Source: Hyphomicrobiales bacterium (GTDB lineage Bacteria > Pseudomonadota > Alphaproteobacteria > Rhizobiales > Beijerinckiaceae). Taken from it: a stretch of DNA of 43,141 nucleotides. Positions 42,838 to 43,141 of the stretch are shown piece by piece. The position numbers were made by a program, and so were the translations under genes. The notes under the pieces were generated by a model. The model saw only the letters and a list, made by a program, of their open reading frames with translations. It did not search any database and was not told where the DNA came from. The number at the start of each line of letters is the position of its first letter. Positions within the stretch are counted from its first letter, which is position 1. Location: positions 1-43,141 of the forward strand of contig CAKNFJ010000003.1 of assembly GCA_930633495.1 (NCBI GenBank), read 5' to 3'.

Positions 42838-42936
42838 CTTTTAATGACCGTGTCCCGTTAAGTGGATTGATCATAGGACCAATGGCTGGCCGGCATTGTC
42901 GCGAAATTCCTGAAGCCCGCAACACCTATTTCGCGC

Positions 42937-43104
42937 CTAGCTGGCCAAGGCTTCCTCGAACTCCGCAACCTCCGCGCCGGTCATTTCCTCCACGCCGATC
43001 GCGACCCGGAGCTTGTAGGTTTCCCCGCAAGATGGGCATTTCCGCTCGCCGGTCCAATGTCTGTGGCCGTCGAAACTGCACCGATCGCACTTGAATCGCG
43101 CCAT
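42937..43104 (-). CDS. Small zinc-ribbon protein
   Basis: The 55-residue frame starts at ATG 43104, with GAGG upstream. Two cysteine pairs, CDRC (6-9) and CPSC (23-26), form a zinc ribbon with an intervening HRHWTGERK. The acidic C-terminus reads EEMTGAEVAEFEEALAS. I do not know its role; it may be a plasmid backbone gene, as GC content rises here. The stretch 42838-42936 shows no gene. Confidence 0.6.
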   Translation of the reverse strand: MARFKCDRCSFDGHRHWTGERKCPSCGETYKLRVAIGVEEMTGAEVAEFEEALAS

Positions 43105-43141
43105 GCCTGGTTCCTCTACTGCTGCGCCATCGCCGGCACGG

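Overview
The window looks like part of a conjugative or mobilisable plasmid from an alphaproteobacterium, either sphingomonad-like or rhizobial. The evidence is a GC-rich backbone, a Ti-type TraA relaxase divergent from traD/traG with a DUF6118-type gene behind it, and insertion sequences of types common in those groups. The exact genus cannot be read from the sequence alone.

Layout. (1) 1-6.85 kb is the DNA-transfer module: a DUF6118-like membrane protein, the TraA relaxase-helicase, a predicted origin of transfer with the IncQ/Ti-type nick motif at 4566-4595, a TraD-like protein and the TraG coupling protein. (2) 7.1-10.6 kb is the maintenance module: a small ORF, a HigB/RelE-type toxin with an HTH antitoxin, an RHH protein, ParA, a putative RepA and a second RHH protein. 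About 280 bp repeated in inverted orientation flank this block (6843-7120 and 10732-11009), and a short motif (TTGCCAGCAAT or its complement) recurs at its gene junctions. (3) 11-19.8 kb is layered mobile DNA: an 859-bp IS5-family copy inside a remnant of a three-recombinase (RIT-like) element, which abuts an IS66-family element that is itself split by an IS21-family element with a clean 8-bp duplication, followed by an IS110-family element. (4) 19.9-26.5 kb is a markedly less GC-rich catabolic operon read on the minus strand: ABC ATPase, permease, substrate-binding protein, metallo-beta-lactamase-fold hydrolase, amidase and a TauE/SafE exporter. A divergently oriented GntR-type regulator is cut off after about 35 residues. 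(5) 26.9-35.1 kb is a second pile: an IS91-type element with a degraded integrase, split by a 4.36-kb insertion that holds an IS110-family transposase, triplicated 130-bp repeats, an IS5-type transposase and a truncated group II intron, then a second IS21-family element. (6) 35.4-42.8 kb is a second catabolic block: an AtoE-type short-chain fatty acid transporter broken by a two-copy IS5 insertion that also carries resolvase and hypothetical gene fragments, a second TauE/SafE protein, a LysR regulator and a second amidase. (7) A small zinc-ribbon ORF lies at the right edge.

How the genes may work together. The combination of organic-anion ABC uptake, an MBL-fold hydrolase, amidases, sulfo-anion exporters and an acetoacetate/short-chain fatty acid carrier matches what I recall of bacterial acesulfame breakdown: an MBL-type hydrolase opens the ring to acetoacetamide-N-sulfonate, and an amidase releases acetoacetate and sulfamate. 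This is an inference from gene content and not a proof. The catabolic genes sit between identical IS5-family copies in the same orientation on a plasmid with transfer functions, which suggests recent assembly and spread by transposition and conjugation.
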